From Psychroserpens sp. NJDZ02 (GTDB lineage: Bacteria; Bacteroidota; Bacteroidia; Flavobacteriales; Flavobacteriaceae): DNA of 64,000 bases. Below are positions 29,295 to 36,994 of this stretch, one piece after another. The stretch lies in the NCBI RefSeq assembly GCF_004843725.1, contig NZ_CP039451.1, positions 4,222,001-4,286,000 on the forward strand. The letters are read 5' to 3'. The notes under the pieces are model-generated. The model did no database searches, had not been told where the DNA came from, and saw only the letters and a list, made by a program, of their open reading frames with translations. Within the stretch, counting starts at the first letter, position 1, and every line of letters starts with the position of its first letter. The position numbers and the translations under genes are program-made.

Positions 29295-29368
29295 CGTGTA
29301 AAATTAATTGTTAGCTTTTAGTTTACTTACGAAAGTACTTATAGACTTTCAATTCTGTAATTATTTAC

Positions 29369-29377
29369 TAACTTTAG
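29369..29377 (+). promoter_or_regulatory. Promoter-like block TAACTTTAG
   Basis: Near-copy of the block at 25246, including an upstream CTTACGAA about 35 nt before it and TTAAA after it. Lies 53 nt before the SH3-like lipoprotein gene. Confidence 0.4.
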
Positions 29378-29429
29378 TACTTAAAACACGCAACTAATCT
29401 TATACATAAGCATTAGCAAATTTTGAAAA

Positions 29430-30029
29430 ATGAAAAAAATAATTACCTGTAGTATTTTTATATTTCTTTTAAGCTCTTGTAAACAGGATACAAATAATGA
29501 AAACAAATTAAATTCATTAGTATCAAAAGGAGACACCAAAATTGTAAAAAAAAGTAATAATCATTTATCTGTGAATAAATGCTCTTCAAGTGTGTTGAGA
29601 GTATATCTAAATGATCCTGATAAATCGGGAACTAATATTCGTAAAACTCCAAAAGGTAAAATAATTACAAAGTTAATAGTCGATGAATTAAATCACGATT
29701 ATTTTATAACTTTAACGGAGTCAAAAGATGGATGGTTTAAAATAAAAAGTCCAATATACGGAATGGAAACCGATATTAAAATCCCTAATAGTGAAGGTTG
29801 GATTCACGGTTCTGTAATTTCGGTTGATACAAGAAATTATGGAAATCAACATTTAAAACTTTTGGAAACGCCTAATAATGGAAAAGTTATTACGATTATT
29901 AAAGAAGAAGTTATTGAACTTAGATTAAAAGATATTTGCGGAGATTGGACAAAAATTCAGTATAATAAATATGTTGGTTGGATTGAAAATAAATGGCTTT
30001 GTGGAAATCCTTTGACTAACTGCAATTAA
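29430..30029 (+). CDS. SH3-like lipoprotein (cassette 4)
   Basis: The 199-residue protein has lipobox LLSSC (Cys17) and two bacterial SH3-like segments: about 60-135 (GTNIRKTPKGKIITKL...GWFKIK...EGWIHGSVI) and about 140-195 (LKLLETPNNGKVITII...GDWTKIQ...GWIENKWLCG). Predicted to bind cell-wall or envelope ligands. The left edge of this cassette is the chimeric repeat, and no inverted arm pair is visible. Confidence 0.75.
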   Translation: MKKIITCSIFIFLLSSCKQDTNNENKLNSLVSKGDTKIVKKSNNHLSVNKCSSSVLRVYLNDPDKSGTNIRKTPKGKIITKLIVDELNHDYFITLTESKDGWFKIKSPIYGMETDIKIPNSEGWIHGSVISVDTRNYGNQHLKLLETPNNGKVITIIKEEVIELRLKDICGDWTKIQYNKYVGWIENKWLCGNPLTNCN

Positions 30030-30043
30030 AAAACATTTGTTAA

Positions 30044-30417
30044 CCAAGTAGACGGCTCCGACTAAAATAACCAGAGTGCGCCTCTCACACCACCGTACGT
30101 ACGTAACTACGTTGATCCTCTCGTCTCTATTGCTACTAGCAATACAACTCAGGAACGTATACGGCGGTTCACCAAATTGAAGTTTGCGTATAGTACTATA
30201 ATATAACAACGATTTATAGATTTTACTGAAAATTAATATTTATGATATTGTTATAAATCATTCTTGTCTAATAAAGATACGTAGTTCTACGTATTTGATA
30301 AGTATAGGATTAGTTGTAGGTTTGTGTGGTGTAGCCTTATGGGATATGCGTACTTAAAAGTAATTCTATCCTGTTATATTTACGGGATATCAGGGTTAGA
30401 AGTAATTATATAACTAG
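30044..30417 (-). repeat. Intron-like repeat 4 (374 bp, full)
   Basis: Full-length copy. Minus-strand DV and DVI are present; the stem at 30277-30294 is the perfect ATACGTAG/CTACGTAT variant. The left edge reads CCAAGTAGACGG instead of ATCGAGTAGACGG. Confidence 0.82.
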
Positions 30418-30426
30418 TTGTGCGCT
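30418..30426 (+). repeat. Cassette 5 left terminal arm TTGTGCGCT
   Basis: Matches the reverse complement of AGCACACAA at 31133-31141 at 8 of 9 positions. Confidence 0.6.
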
Positions 30427-30440
30427 ATTCAAAATAAAAA

Positions 30441-30572
30441 ATGAAAAACAAAAAATTTGAAGAGATAACACCAACCCAAATTATTGATTTAATTGGCAAG
30501 AAAGAATTACAATATTTGAATCTGAAACCGACTGAATTATTAAAAGATGAAATTAAAAAATATTATAGCTAA
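30441..30572 (+). CDS. Short ORF, probable gene fragment (cassette 5)
   Basis: A 43-codon frame starting 23 nt after repeat 4, the same start spacing as other cassette genes. It is hydrophilic (KKFEEITPTQIIDLIG) and stops at TAA where the next gene, in the +1 frame, has already begun. It could be a truncated former cassette gene or a small upstream gene coupled to the lipoprotein. Not recognised. Confidence 0.35.
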   Translation: MKNKKFEEITPTQIIDLIGKKELQYLNLKPTELLKDEIKKYYS

Positions 30573-31134
30573 ACCTTACTTGAAAAAGAACTTATTCACG
30601 ATAATAATATTATTAATAATTTCTTGTAATAGCCTAGAAAAAACTATTACAGATGATGATTTATTAAAAGATATAGAGCTAGAGAGTTTTCACGATTTTG
30701 GCAAGTTTATTTGGTCAAGAAAAAAGGATAGTACAATTTATTTTCATTTAAAGAACTTAAAAATTATATCAAAAAAGTATTCGAAAGGTAATAATAATTA
30801 TTTTTCGTCACTACAAAAATATCTATATTATATAGCATATAAATATGAAAAGAGTAAAATCAATAAAGGACTTACTTTTACTGAAAGAGCTTATATCGCA
30901 GGGTATCTAACAGATTTCCTATATCGCAACAGATCAAAAAACGACTTTTATAAAGATAAAAAAATTATAAACAGATTATTATCTTTTGAATACAATTATA
31001 GAAACAGATATAATGAAGAATTTAAAAAACATGATTATTATGGGTTAAAGTTTTTAAAAAAACATCATTTAGAAGAATATACACATCTTCCTCCACTAGA
31101 TACAGTTAGGTTAAAAAAAATGAGATCTGATTAG
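30547..31134 (+). CDS. Lipoprotein paralog A (cassette 5)
   Basis: The 195-residue protein has a basic N-terminus and lipobox LIISC (Cys27). It is clearly paralogous to the gene at 31231: both have FGK[FY]IWS[RK]KDST, LTF[TS]ERxxxxxY, YNEEFKKHDYYGL-like, and a final K-x-R-S-D. Family not recognised. It overlaps the 43-codon ORF. The stop codon lies at the start of the right terminal arm (31133). Confidence 0.65.
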   Translation: MKLKNIIAKPYLKKNLFTIIILLIISCNSLEKTITDDDLLKDIELESFHDFGKFIWSRKKDSTIYFHLKNLKIISKKYSKGNNNYFSSLQKYLYYIAYKYEKSKINKGLTFTERAYIAGYLTDFLYRNRSKNDFYKDKKIINRLLSFEYNYRNRYNEEFKKHDYYGLKFLKKHHLEEYTHLPPLDTVRLKKMRSD

Positions 31135-31141
31135 CACACAA
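31133..31141 (+). repeat. Cassette 5 right terminal arm AGCACACAA
   Basis: Inverted partner of 30418-30426 (8/9). Not followed by an intron-like repeat, implying that the expected repeat was deleted here. Confidence 0.5.
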
Positions 31142-31230
31142 CAAGGGAAACTAAAATTATATAGATGATTACACTTCTTCTAGGGTTTATTCCCATAAAT
31201 ATCAAGCAGAAATCTTAAAAAAGGAAGTAA

Positions 31231-31827
31231 ATGTTTTCTACAAATAAAATAAAAGTAAGAAGAGTTTTATTAAAAAGACTAAAGTTATATTTTTTCCTTA
31301 GCATAGTTTTATTGGCTTTTTCATCATGCAGTTCATATAAGATAATAACTGATGAAATTGTAGAAGCTGATAATATAGATAATGTGTATAATTTTGGGAA
31401 ATATATTTGGTCAAAAAACAAAGATAGTACCTTAGTTATACACAAGAAAAATTTACAAAAAATCTACAGGAAAAGCAAAACAAGTTCGAGTCTTTATTTC
31501 GGTATATTACATTATTACTCAGCACAATTAGCATCTAAAGAAGTTCGAACAGCAAAGAATCTTACTTTCTCAGAGAGGACTATTGTTTTATCCTATGTTA
31601 TAGAATTTTTATATAAATGTAAAAGTAGATTTACAAAAGAAGACCCTCATTACGACAGTGAATTTATATATCGTTTTTTATCACCTTGGAATAATAATAA
31701 ATTCAATGCAGAACTACAAAAAAATGACTATTATGAATTAGAATTATTAAAGGAAAAACATCTAAAATACTATAGGTCTTTTTCTGAAGAAGATAAGATG
31801 AAAATTAAAAAAACGAGGTCTGATTAG
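31231..31827 (+). CDS. Lipoprotein paralog B
   Basis: The 198-residue protein has a long basic leader and lipobox AFSSC (Cys33). Same unknown family as the upstream gene, with the shared segments FGKYIWSKNKDST, LTFSERT and the C-terminal KKTRSD. Tandem paralogs without an intervening repeat suggest local duplication or fusion of two cassettes. Confidence 0.65.
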   Translation: MFSTNKIKVRRVLLKRLKLYFFLSIVLLAFSSCSSYKIITDEIVEADNIDNVYNFGKYIWSKNKDSTLVIHKKNLQKIYRKSKTSSSLYFGILHYYSAQLASKEVRTAKNLTFSERTIVLSYVIEFLYKCKSRFTKEDPHYDSEFIYRFLSPWNNNKFNAELQKNDYYELELLKEKHLKYYRSFSEEDKMKIKKTRSD

Positions 31828-31954
31828 TTTTTTAAATAAAAGAAAAACTTGAGCTATATGGATTATACTTCTACTAGAAATTGCGCTGTATGGAATTAAA
31901 AGGTATGTTCTAGTAGTAAGAAAAATAAGTATATTTAGCTTTAAAAAAAAATCT

Positions 31955-32188
31955 GTGAATAATCCCAGCACCTATTCTGTTTCAACACTAACATCAATTT
32001 ATAGTCAAAGCCTATCTTCAAGCCTAGATGCTCAGATTATTAGCCTTGAAGGTTTTTATTCAGATAAACAAGGTACGTTATATGGTAATTGCTATTACGA
32101 CAAATTACAGGATAAGAATAAAATCACCATTCAATTAACAGAAACATTAAAATCAAAACTTACTTCTGTAAGATACTATTACATATAA
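31955..32188 (+). CDS. Short hypothetical or truncated ORF
   Basis: 77 codons from GTG, with an OB-like strand pattern (AQIISLEGFYSDKQGTLYGN, KITIQLTETLKSKL) and an abrupt end at RYYYI. No signal peptide. It looks like the N-terminal or middle part of a longer domain, so it may be a fragment. Lies between the paralog pair and repeat 5. Confidence 0.35.
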   Translation: MNNPSTYSVSTLTSIYSQSLSSSLDAQIISLEGFYSDKQGTLYGNCYYDKLQDKNKITIQLTETLKSKLTSVRYYYI

Positions 32189-32297
32189 TAAATACAATAA
32201 GTTTATTGACCTACATAAATTACAAAATGTTACTCAAAAGAAAGAAAATCTTAAAAAAGATTAATTATTGATATCATATAGAAAGCCCAGTTGCTAA

Positions 32298-32671
32298 TCG
32301 AGTAGACGGCTCCGACTAAAATAGCCGGAGTGCACCTCTCAAACCACCGCACGTACGCAACCACGTTGGTCCTTTCGTCTCCATTACTACTAGCAATACA
32401 ACTCAGTAACGTATACGGCGGTTCACCAAATTGAAGTTTACGTATAGTACTATAATCTAACAACGATTTATAGCCTTTACCTACAACTAATATTTATGGT
32501 ATTGTTATAAATTGTTCCTGTCTAATAAAGACACATAATATTACGTATTTGATAAGAATAGGATTAGTTGTAGGTTTGTGTGGCTTAGCCTTATGGGATA
32601 TGCGTATTTAAAAGTAAATATATCCTGTTATATTTACGGGATATCAGGGTTAGAAGTAATTATATAACTAG
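32298..32671 (-). repeat. Intron-like repeat 5 (374 bp, full)
   Basis: Full-length copy; minus-strand DV and DVI intact. It shares with repeat 3 the variants GTGCACC, CAAACCACC and CTCAGTAACG in its left part, and with repeat 1 the right half, so it looks recombinant between lineages. Confidence 0.82.
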
Positions 32672-32695
32672 TTGTAGGTAAGCTAAAAAAAACAA

Positions 32696-33307
32696 ATGAA
32701 GTACTTTGTAGCATATATATTATTAATTGCGATTTTGACTTATGGTCAAGTAATGGAAACCGACTTTCCTCTTTTTCTCAATATCTCATTAATCGTTTTG
32801 ATTTTCTTAATATCTTTTTTAGAAGAATATTCTATTGCAAACAAAAACTTTGAATCAGACTTTCGAATTAGAAGCCAAAGAAAGAAAATAGGTGGATTTT
32901 TATTAGTGATTGCAACATTTTGGACAACACTCATATTTCTGAACGAGAATTATAAAAACTTAATTTTTATAGTTCTTATTTTATGGTCTGATCCAATTAC
33001 TAAATTTAGTATGTATTTCGTTTATAAAATCAAAAAACCATACACTCTATTCATAAAAGATAATGAACTAATTTTAAACAACCGTTGGACTCAAAAAAGA
33101 AATCTGAATGAACTCACTCAAATTCAATTTGACCGATTTAGTAAAAACCTAGAGCTTAATTTCAAATCAAAATCAGCGGTAACAATAAAAACAGTAGAAT
33201 ACAATGTTGAAGATATTGAAAAACTACTTGAAATTATGATTGAAAAATCTGAAAATTATGTTTTTATTCCTCAAAATTATGAATCGAAAATAAAAAACAG
33301 TTGCTAA
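32696..33307 (+). CDS. Membrane protein of unknown function (cassette 6)
   Basis: The 203-residue protein has about four hydrophobic segments (1-16, 24-42, 69-84, 90-115) and a C-terminal PH-like soluble part (about 118-200: YTLFIKDNELILNN...). ATG 25 nt after repeat 5. No family recognised. The cassette end (CAGTTGCTAA) does not match its start (TTGTAGGTA), so the right end was probably exchanged. Confidence 0.65.
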   Translation: MKYFVAYILLIAILTYGQVMETDFPLFLNISLIVLIFLISFLEEYSIANKNFESDFRIRSQRKKIGGFLLVIATFWTTLIFLNENYKNLIFIVLILWSDPITKFSMYFVYKIKKPYTLFIKDNELILNNRWTQKRNLNELTQIQFDRFSKNLELNFKSKSAVTIKTVEYNVEDIEKLLEIMIEKSENYVFIPQNYESKIKNSC

Positions 33308-33645
33308 TCACATTGACAGCTCCGACTTACGCAACTATGTTAGTCCTTTCGTCTCTATTGCTACTAATAATGGAACTCAGGAACGTATACGACAGTTCAC
33401 CAAATTGAAATTTGCGTATAGCACAATAATATAACAACGATTTATAGCTTTTACTGAAAACTAATATTTATGCTATTGTTATAAATTGTTCCTGTCTAAT
33501 AAAGATTCGTAGTTCTACGTATTTGATAAGTATAGGATTAATTGTAGGTTTGTGTGGCGTAGCCTTATGGAGTATGCGTACTTAGAAGTAATTATATCCT
33601 GTTATATTTACGGGATATCAGGGTTAGAAGTGATTATATGGCTAG
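33308..33645 (-). repeat. Intron-like repeat 6 (338 bp, DV/DVI damaged)
   Basis: Lacks about 36 bp covering half of DVI and the DV 3' strand, and carries several unique substitutions including in the DV loop hairpin. Right part and junction (GCTAG|TT) intact. Confidence 0.8.
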
Positions 33646-33653
33646 TTGGCTTT
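33646..33653 (+). repeat. Cassette 7 left terminal arm TTGGCTTT
   Basis: Perfect 8-bp inverted partner of AAAGCCAA at 34442-34449. Confidence 0.8.
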
Positions 33654-33717
33654 AATGCGAAAAACAAGTCTTAAAATCTGAAAATTGAGGTCTAAAAATA
33701 AATTATTATTGAAGAGT

Positions 33718-34401
33718 ATGAATAAAAAAAATGTAATCTACATAGGAATTTTATTATTTATTTTAGGTGTTTTAAGTTTACTTCTCGAACCAATTACAAA
33801 TGGAAATAAAACAGATTATTTAATTAATAATTTAATCAGTTCATACAAAACATTATTACCCAGAACACAAAGACCTAATTTAGGAATAAACTTATACGTG
33901 AATTTATTTTTGTATCTATTTTTATTAACTGGAATAATGGTTACTATAAAAACTAAATGGAAAAGATTCTATATTCTATTCATATCATTTTTAATAATGT
34001 TTATTGACAATATTTTGAGTTTTATTTCTAAATTAATTTATTCCGTTTGGTATTATAATTTTGAAATATTCCCTTTAGAAAGGAGAGTTTTACCATTTTT
34101 GCAATACGCAATTCTAATAGTTATTTCTTTTAAAATTTTAAAATTCATAACAGATAATAATCAATCCAAATTTGAAAAAAAAAACAAATACTTTTTCATT
34201 GGCTATATATTTGATTTATTTATAATTTGGATTATGTATGTTAAGGTTGCAATTTCAATTGAAAAGAATTTTGAAATTGCTTTTGAAATTAATAAAATTT
34301 TGAGTTTTTTATTAGTTTCAATTATCTATTTTACTGTAACAAAAAGTTTAATTAAAAATACAATCGGAGAAATTATAATGAAAAACGGAATTAAGGATTG
34401 A
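33718..34401 (+). CDS. Polytopic membrane protein (cassette 7)
   Basis: From ATG 33718 (227 residues) there are about six hydrophobic segments (IGILLFILGVLSLLLE, NLFLYLFLLTGIMVTI, FYILFISFLIMFIDNIL, FLQYAILIVISFKIL, YFFIGYIFDLFIIWIM, ILSFLLVSIIYFTV). Very AT-rich. No known family recognised. A TTG-started longer frame (33685) adds 11 unsupported residues. Confidence 0.65.
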   Translation: MNKKNVIYIGILLFILGVLSLLLEPITNGNKTDYLINNLISSYKTLLPRTQRPNLGINLYVNLFLYLFLLTGIMVTIKTKWKRFYILFISFLIMFIDNILSFISKLIYSVWYYNFEIFPLERRVLPFLQYAILIVISFKILKFITDNNQSKFEKKNKYFFIGYIFDLFIIWIMYVKVAISIEKNFEIAFEINKILSFLLVSIIYFTVTKSLIKNTIGEIIMKNGIKD

Positions 34402-34441
34402 CGAAAAAGGAAACTAATAAATAAGCGGAGAAAAAGCACTA

Positions 34442-34449
34442 AAAGCCAA
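34442..34449 (+). repeat. Cassette 7 right terminal arm AAAGCCAA
   Basis: Reverse complement of 33646-33653, abutting repeat 7. Confidence 0.8.
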
Positions 34450-34632
34450 TCGAGTAGACAGCTCCAACTAAAATAGTCGGAGTGCGCCTCTCACACCGCC
34501 GTACGCAAGTAACTACGTTGGTCCTTTCGCATCTATTGCGACTAGCAATACAACTCAGATATGCGCACTTAGAATTAATTATATTCTGTTATATTTACGG
34601 GATATCAGGATTAGAAGCAATTATATAACTAG
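34450..34632 (-). repeat. Intron-like repeat 7 (183 bp, internal deletion)
   Basis: Both ends are conserved, but about 190 bp in the middle, including the DV 5' strand, are gone. The cassettes on both sides still have paired terminal arms. Confidence 0.8.
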
Positions 34633-34641
34633 TTGGCAACA
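34633..34641 (+). repeat. Cassette 8 left terminal arm TTGGCAACA
   Basis: Pairs with TGTAGCCAA at 35040-35048 at 8 of 9 positions. Confidence 0.65.
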
Positions 34642-34664
34642 ATTAAGAGCAACAAAATTAAAAA

Positions 34665-34889
34665 ATGGAAAATATTGGGATAATAGTAATAGTAATATCG
34701 CTTTTTTTGATAATCACTTTTCTTTATTGGAAACTGACGAATGGCTATGCTGAAAAGGAATACGGTAAAAAGATGTTTAAACAATGGGGAACGAGAACTT
34801 TTTATTGGTCTGGAGCATTATTTATTAGTGGTGGAATTACAGTATGTGTTATTTACCTATTAAAATGGGGAAATGTTTTGACTTTTTAA
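34665..34889 (+). CDS. Small membrane protein (cassette 8)
   Basis: 74 residues with two hydrophobic segments (IIVIVISLFLIITFLYW and FYWSGALFISGGITVCVIYLL) joined by a basic loop. ATG 32 nt after repeat 7. No family recognised. About 150 bp of non-coding AT-rich sequence separates it from the cassette end. Confidence 0.6.
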   Translation: MENIGIIVIVISLFLIITFLYWKLTNGYAEKEYGKKMFKQWGTRTFYWSGALFISGGITVCVIYLLKWGNVLTF

Positions 34890-35039
34890 ATATCATCTGA
34901 ATTTATTATTGATACGGAATCGGAATTAAAAACCAATCTGAATTCGGAATTTATCAAGTTTCGGAATTGCTTACTCTAACGGAATTAAAAAAATTTACGG
35001 AACATTTCGCTGACCGAATTTAAACTAACGAAAAATAAC

Positions 35040-35048
35040 TGTAGCCAA
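35040..35048 (+). repeat. Cassette 8 right terminal arm TGTAGCCAA
   Basis: Inverted partner of 34633-34641 (8/9), abutting repeat 8. Confidence 0.65.
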
Positions 35049-35420
35049 TCGAGTAGACGGCTCAGACTAAAATAGCCGGAGTGCGCCTCACACCACCGTA
35101 CGTACATAACTACGTTGGTCCTTTCGTCTCTATTGCTACTAGCAATACAACTCAGGAACGTATACGGCGGTTCACCAAATTGAAGTTTGCGTATAGTACT
35201 ATAATCTAACAACGATTTATCCCCTTTACCGAAAAATAATACTTTTGTTATAGTTCTAAATCATTCCTGTTTAATAAAGATACGTAGTTCTACGTATTTG
35301 ATAAGTATAGGATTAGTTGTAGGTTTGTGTGGCGTAGCCTTATGGGATATGCGTACTTAAAATTAATTATATCCTGTTATATTTATGGGATATCAGGGTT
35401 AGAAGTAATTATATAGCTAG
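35049..35420 (-). repeat. Intron-like repeat 8 (372 bp, full)
   Basis: Full-length copy with a 2-nt deletion between DVI and DV (CGCCTCACACC instead of CGCCTCTCACACC). Stem variant as in repeat 4. Confidence 0.82.
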
Positions 35421-35443
35421 TTGCCTGTAACTGACAAAATCGA

Positions 35444-35629
35444 ATGAGACAAATAGAACTTGGAGAAATATCGAAATTCAACTGGATTGAAGAAGGTAAA
35501 AATTAGCTCTGAATTCAAATTTGATTTGCCTTACAAAAAGAGAATTTGAAAAAGACAACTACTCACCGCTTCAATGGTTCGGAACAAATATTATACAGGA
35601 CTTTGACTAACTGCAATTAAAAAACATTT
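35444..35629 (+). pseudogene. Gene remnant at start of cassette 9
   Basis: An ATG 23 nt after repeat 8 opens a 20-codon frame, stopped by TAG. In a shifted frame the following sequence reads CLTKREFEKDNYSPLQWFG and ends NIIQDFD-stop, which looks like real protein. The last 28 bp (35602-35629) are identical to 30011-30038, the tail of the SH3 cassette. So this is a truncated gene joined to the tail of another cassette. Confidence 0.45.
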
Positions 35630-35654
35630 ACTGATTATAACCTAAATACTTAAA

Positions 35655-35921
35655 ATGATATCTCTCACGCTTACCTTGTTTACAACTATTTTTACAATTA
35701 TCTTAGGTATACGAAAAAAAAAGGCTCTAAAACATACAAAAAAACACTTTCAATCAACATTAATTATAGCAATATTAATAGGTTTAATTTCTGGGTTAAT
35801 TGAAGGAACAGCTTATTCTCACGGTTTCGATATTCATTGGTGGGTTTTCAGTTTTTTTAGTTTTATAATCATTCTATTACCTTCTATTATTTTAATTGGA
35901 TTAATGCGCATAAAATTATAA
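35655..35921 (+). CDS. Small membrane protein
   Basis: 88 residues with three hydrophobic segments (ISLTLTLFTTIFTIILGI, TLIIAILIGLISGLIEG, VFSFFSFIIILLPSIILIGL). Lies 3 bp before the secreted-protein gene at 35925, so probably cotranscribed. No family recognised. Confidence 0.6.
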   Translation: MISLTLTLFTTIFTIILGIRKKKALKHTKKHFQSTLIIAILIGLISGLIEGTAYSHGFDIHWWVFSFFSFIIILLPSIILIGLMRIKL

Positions 35922-35924
35922 CAA

Positions 35925-36662
35925 ATGAAAAGAACATTTACTTTACTATTATTATTAATAACTTTAGGCTATCAAACTAATGCTCAAAACAGTATAAATC
36001 TTGAAGAAATAAATAATGCCTTTGTTCCTAAAGATTATATTAAGCCTTCGGAAGACCAAAAAAACATCTTAAATAAAGAATTAAATATATTGTTTGATAA
36101 AATTTTTACTAAAAAAAATGCTTCAAAACAAGACACTTTGAAGTATAAGAAAATAGAGTTTGAATTATCTAAAATAAATACATTCAAAATTGATTCACTT
36201 TACCATGTAATTGATGAAGAAAAAGTATGGAATGATGATAACAAAAAAAAATGGGCTGTTAGTTATAATATGATGTCATATTCTAGTGTGGATTCAACAG
36301 CATATTTTAAAGATATATACTTTCCAAAAGTTAGTTTTTTAGAGAATTTGAATGGAGAATTTATAGCATTAAGCGCACTTACTAATTATAATAAGCCTGT
36401 GCCAAAGAACCTTGAAAAATTGTACAGGCAATTAACTATGAAATATGGACAACCAAATAAAAAGAAAATAAGAACTCTAGGTCGTAACAAATACTCATTT
36501 GAATGGGTATCTGATTTGCTAGTATATAATTTGATATCAGACACTGATGAGTATTCTTTTAGTGAAACTAATTATAACTTTCGTTTATATATAATTAATA
36601 AAGATTATAATGATTTTGTCAGAGGTAGAAATCGTGTTGGTGATTGGGTTGATTTGAAATAG
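35925..36662 (+). CDS. Secreted protein of unknown function (cassette 9)
   Basis: 245 residues with a signal peptide (1-20, ending QTNAQN). Mostly helical N-terminal half with charged residues, strand-rich C-terminal half (KYGQPNKKKIRTLGRNKYSFEW). No family recognised. It ends 12 nt before the decayed repeat 9. Confidence 0.65.
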   Translation: MKRTFTLLLLLITLGYQTNAQNSINLEEINNAFVPKDYIKPSEDQKNILNKELNILFDKIFTKKNASKQDTLKYKKIEFELSKINTFKIDSLYHVIDEEKVWNDDNKKKWAVSYNMMSYSSVDSTAYFKDIYFPKVSFLENLNGEFIALSALTNYNKPVPKNLEKLYRQLTMKYGQPNKKKIRTLGRNKYSFEWVSDLLVYNLISDTDEYSFSETNYNFRLYIINKDYNDFVRGRNRVGDWVDLK

Positions 36663-36674
36663 TAAAACTGCTAA

Positions 36675-36849
36675 TCAAATAGACGGCTCCAACTAAAGTA
36701 GTCAGACTCACACCAGCGCACGTGCGCAACTACGTTTCTCCTTTCATATCTATTGTGACTAGCAACAAAACTCAGGAAGATATACGACGATTCATCAAAA
36801 TAAAATTTGCATACAGTATTATAATAGAACAACGGTTTATAGCCTTTTT
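36675..36849 (-). repeat. Intron-like repeat 9 (decayed, about 175 bp)
   Basis: Left part recognisable (ATAGACGGCTCC, CTAGCAACAAAACTCAGGA, ATTTGCATACAGTATTATAAT) with many substitutions and a 12-bp loss in the DVI-DV junction. Ends after TTTATAGCCTTT. Marks the right end of the array. Confidence 0.75.
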
Positions 36850-36910
36850 CATTTAAGTTTAGAAAACGTAATAGTATAGGACTTTGGACACTTGACCGTG
36901 TAATTTTAAT

Positions 36911-36918
36911 TAACTTCG
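36911..36918 (+). promoter_or_regulatory. Promoter-like block TAACTTCG
   Basis: TTAACTTCGTTTCACTTTTAA followed about 16 nt later by CACGGAATTA; the same arrangement recurs at 41446 and, less exactly, 43199. Located 84 nt before the next ATG. Confidence 0.4.
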
Positions 36919-36994
36919 TTTCACTTTTAATATATTGTATTCCCACGGAATTAGACTCACAATACGTTATCTATCATTAAAAAATAGGTTAAAA

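Larger units (their letters stand above)
26800..36849. mobile_element. Array of gene cassettes separated by group II-intron-like repeats
   Basis: Nine copies of one repeat alternate with short + strand genes, mostly starting 12-50 nt after a repeat and ending within a few nt of the next. Cassette junctions are uniform: ...CTAG|TT at the left edge and AA|TCGAGTAGACGG at the right edge. Five cassettes carry private terminal inverted repeats. The layout is integron-like, but no integrase is present and the recurring element is intron-like rather than a recognisable attC. No transposase or reverse transcriptase is seen. Confidence 0.8.

Noticed and set aside
26800..36849. CRISPR array
   Set aside because: Repeats are hundreds of bp long, spacers are genes, and no cas genes are present.
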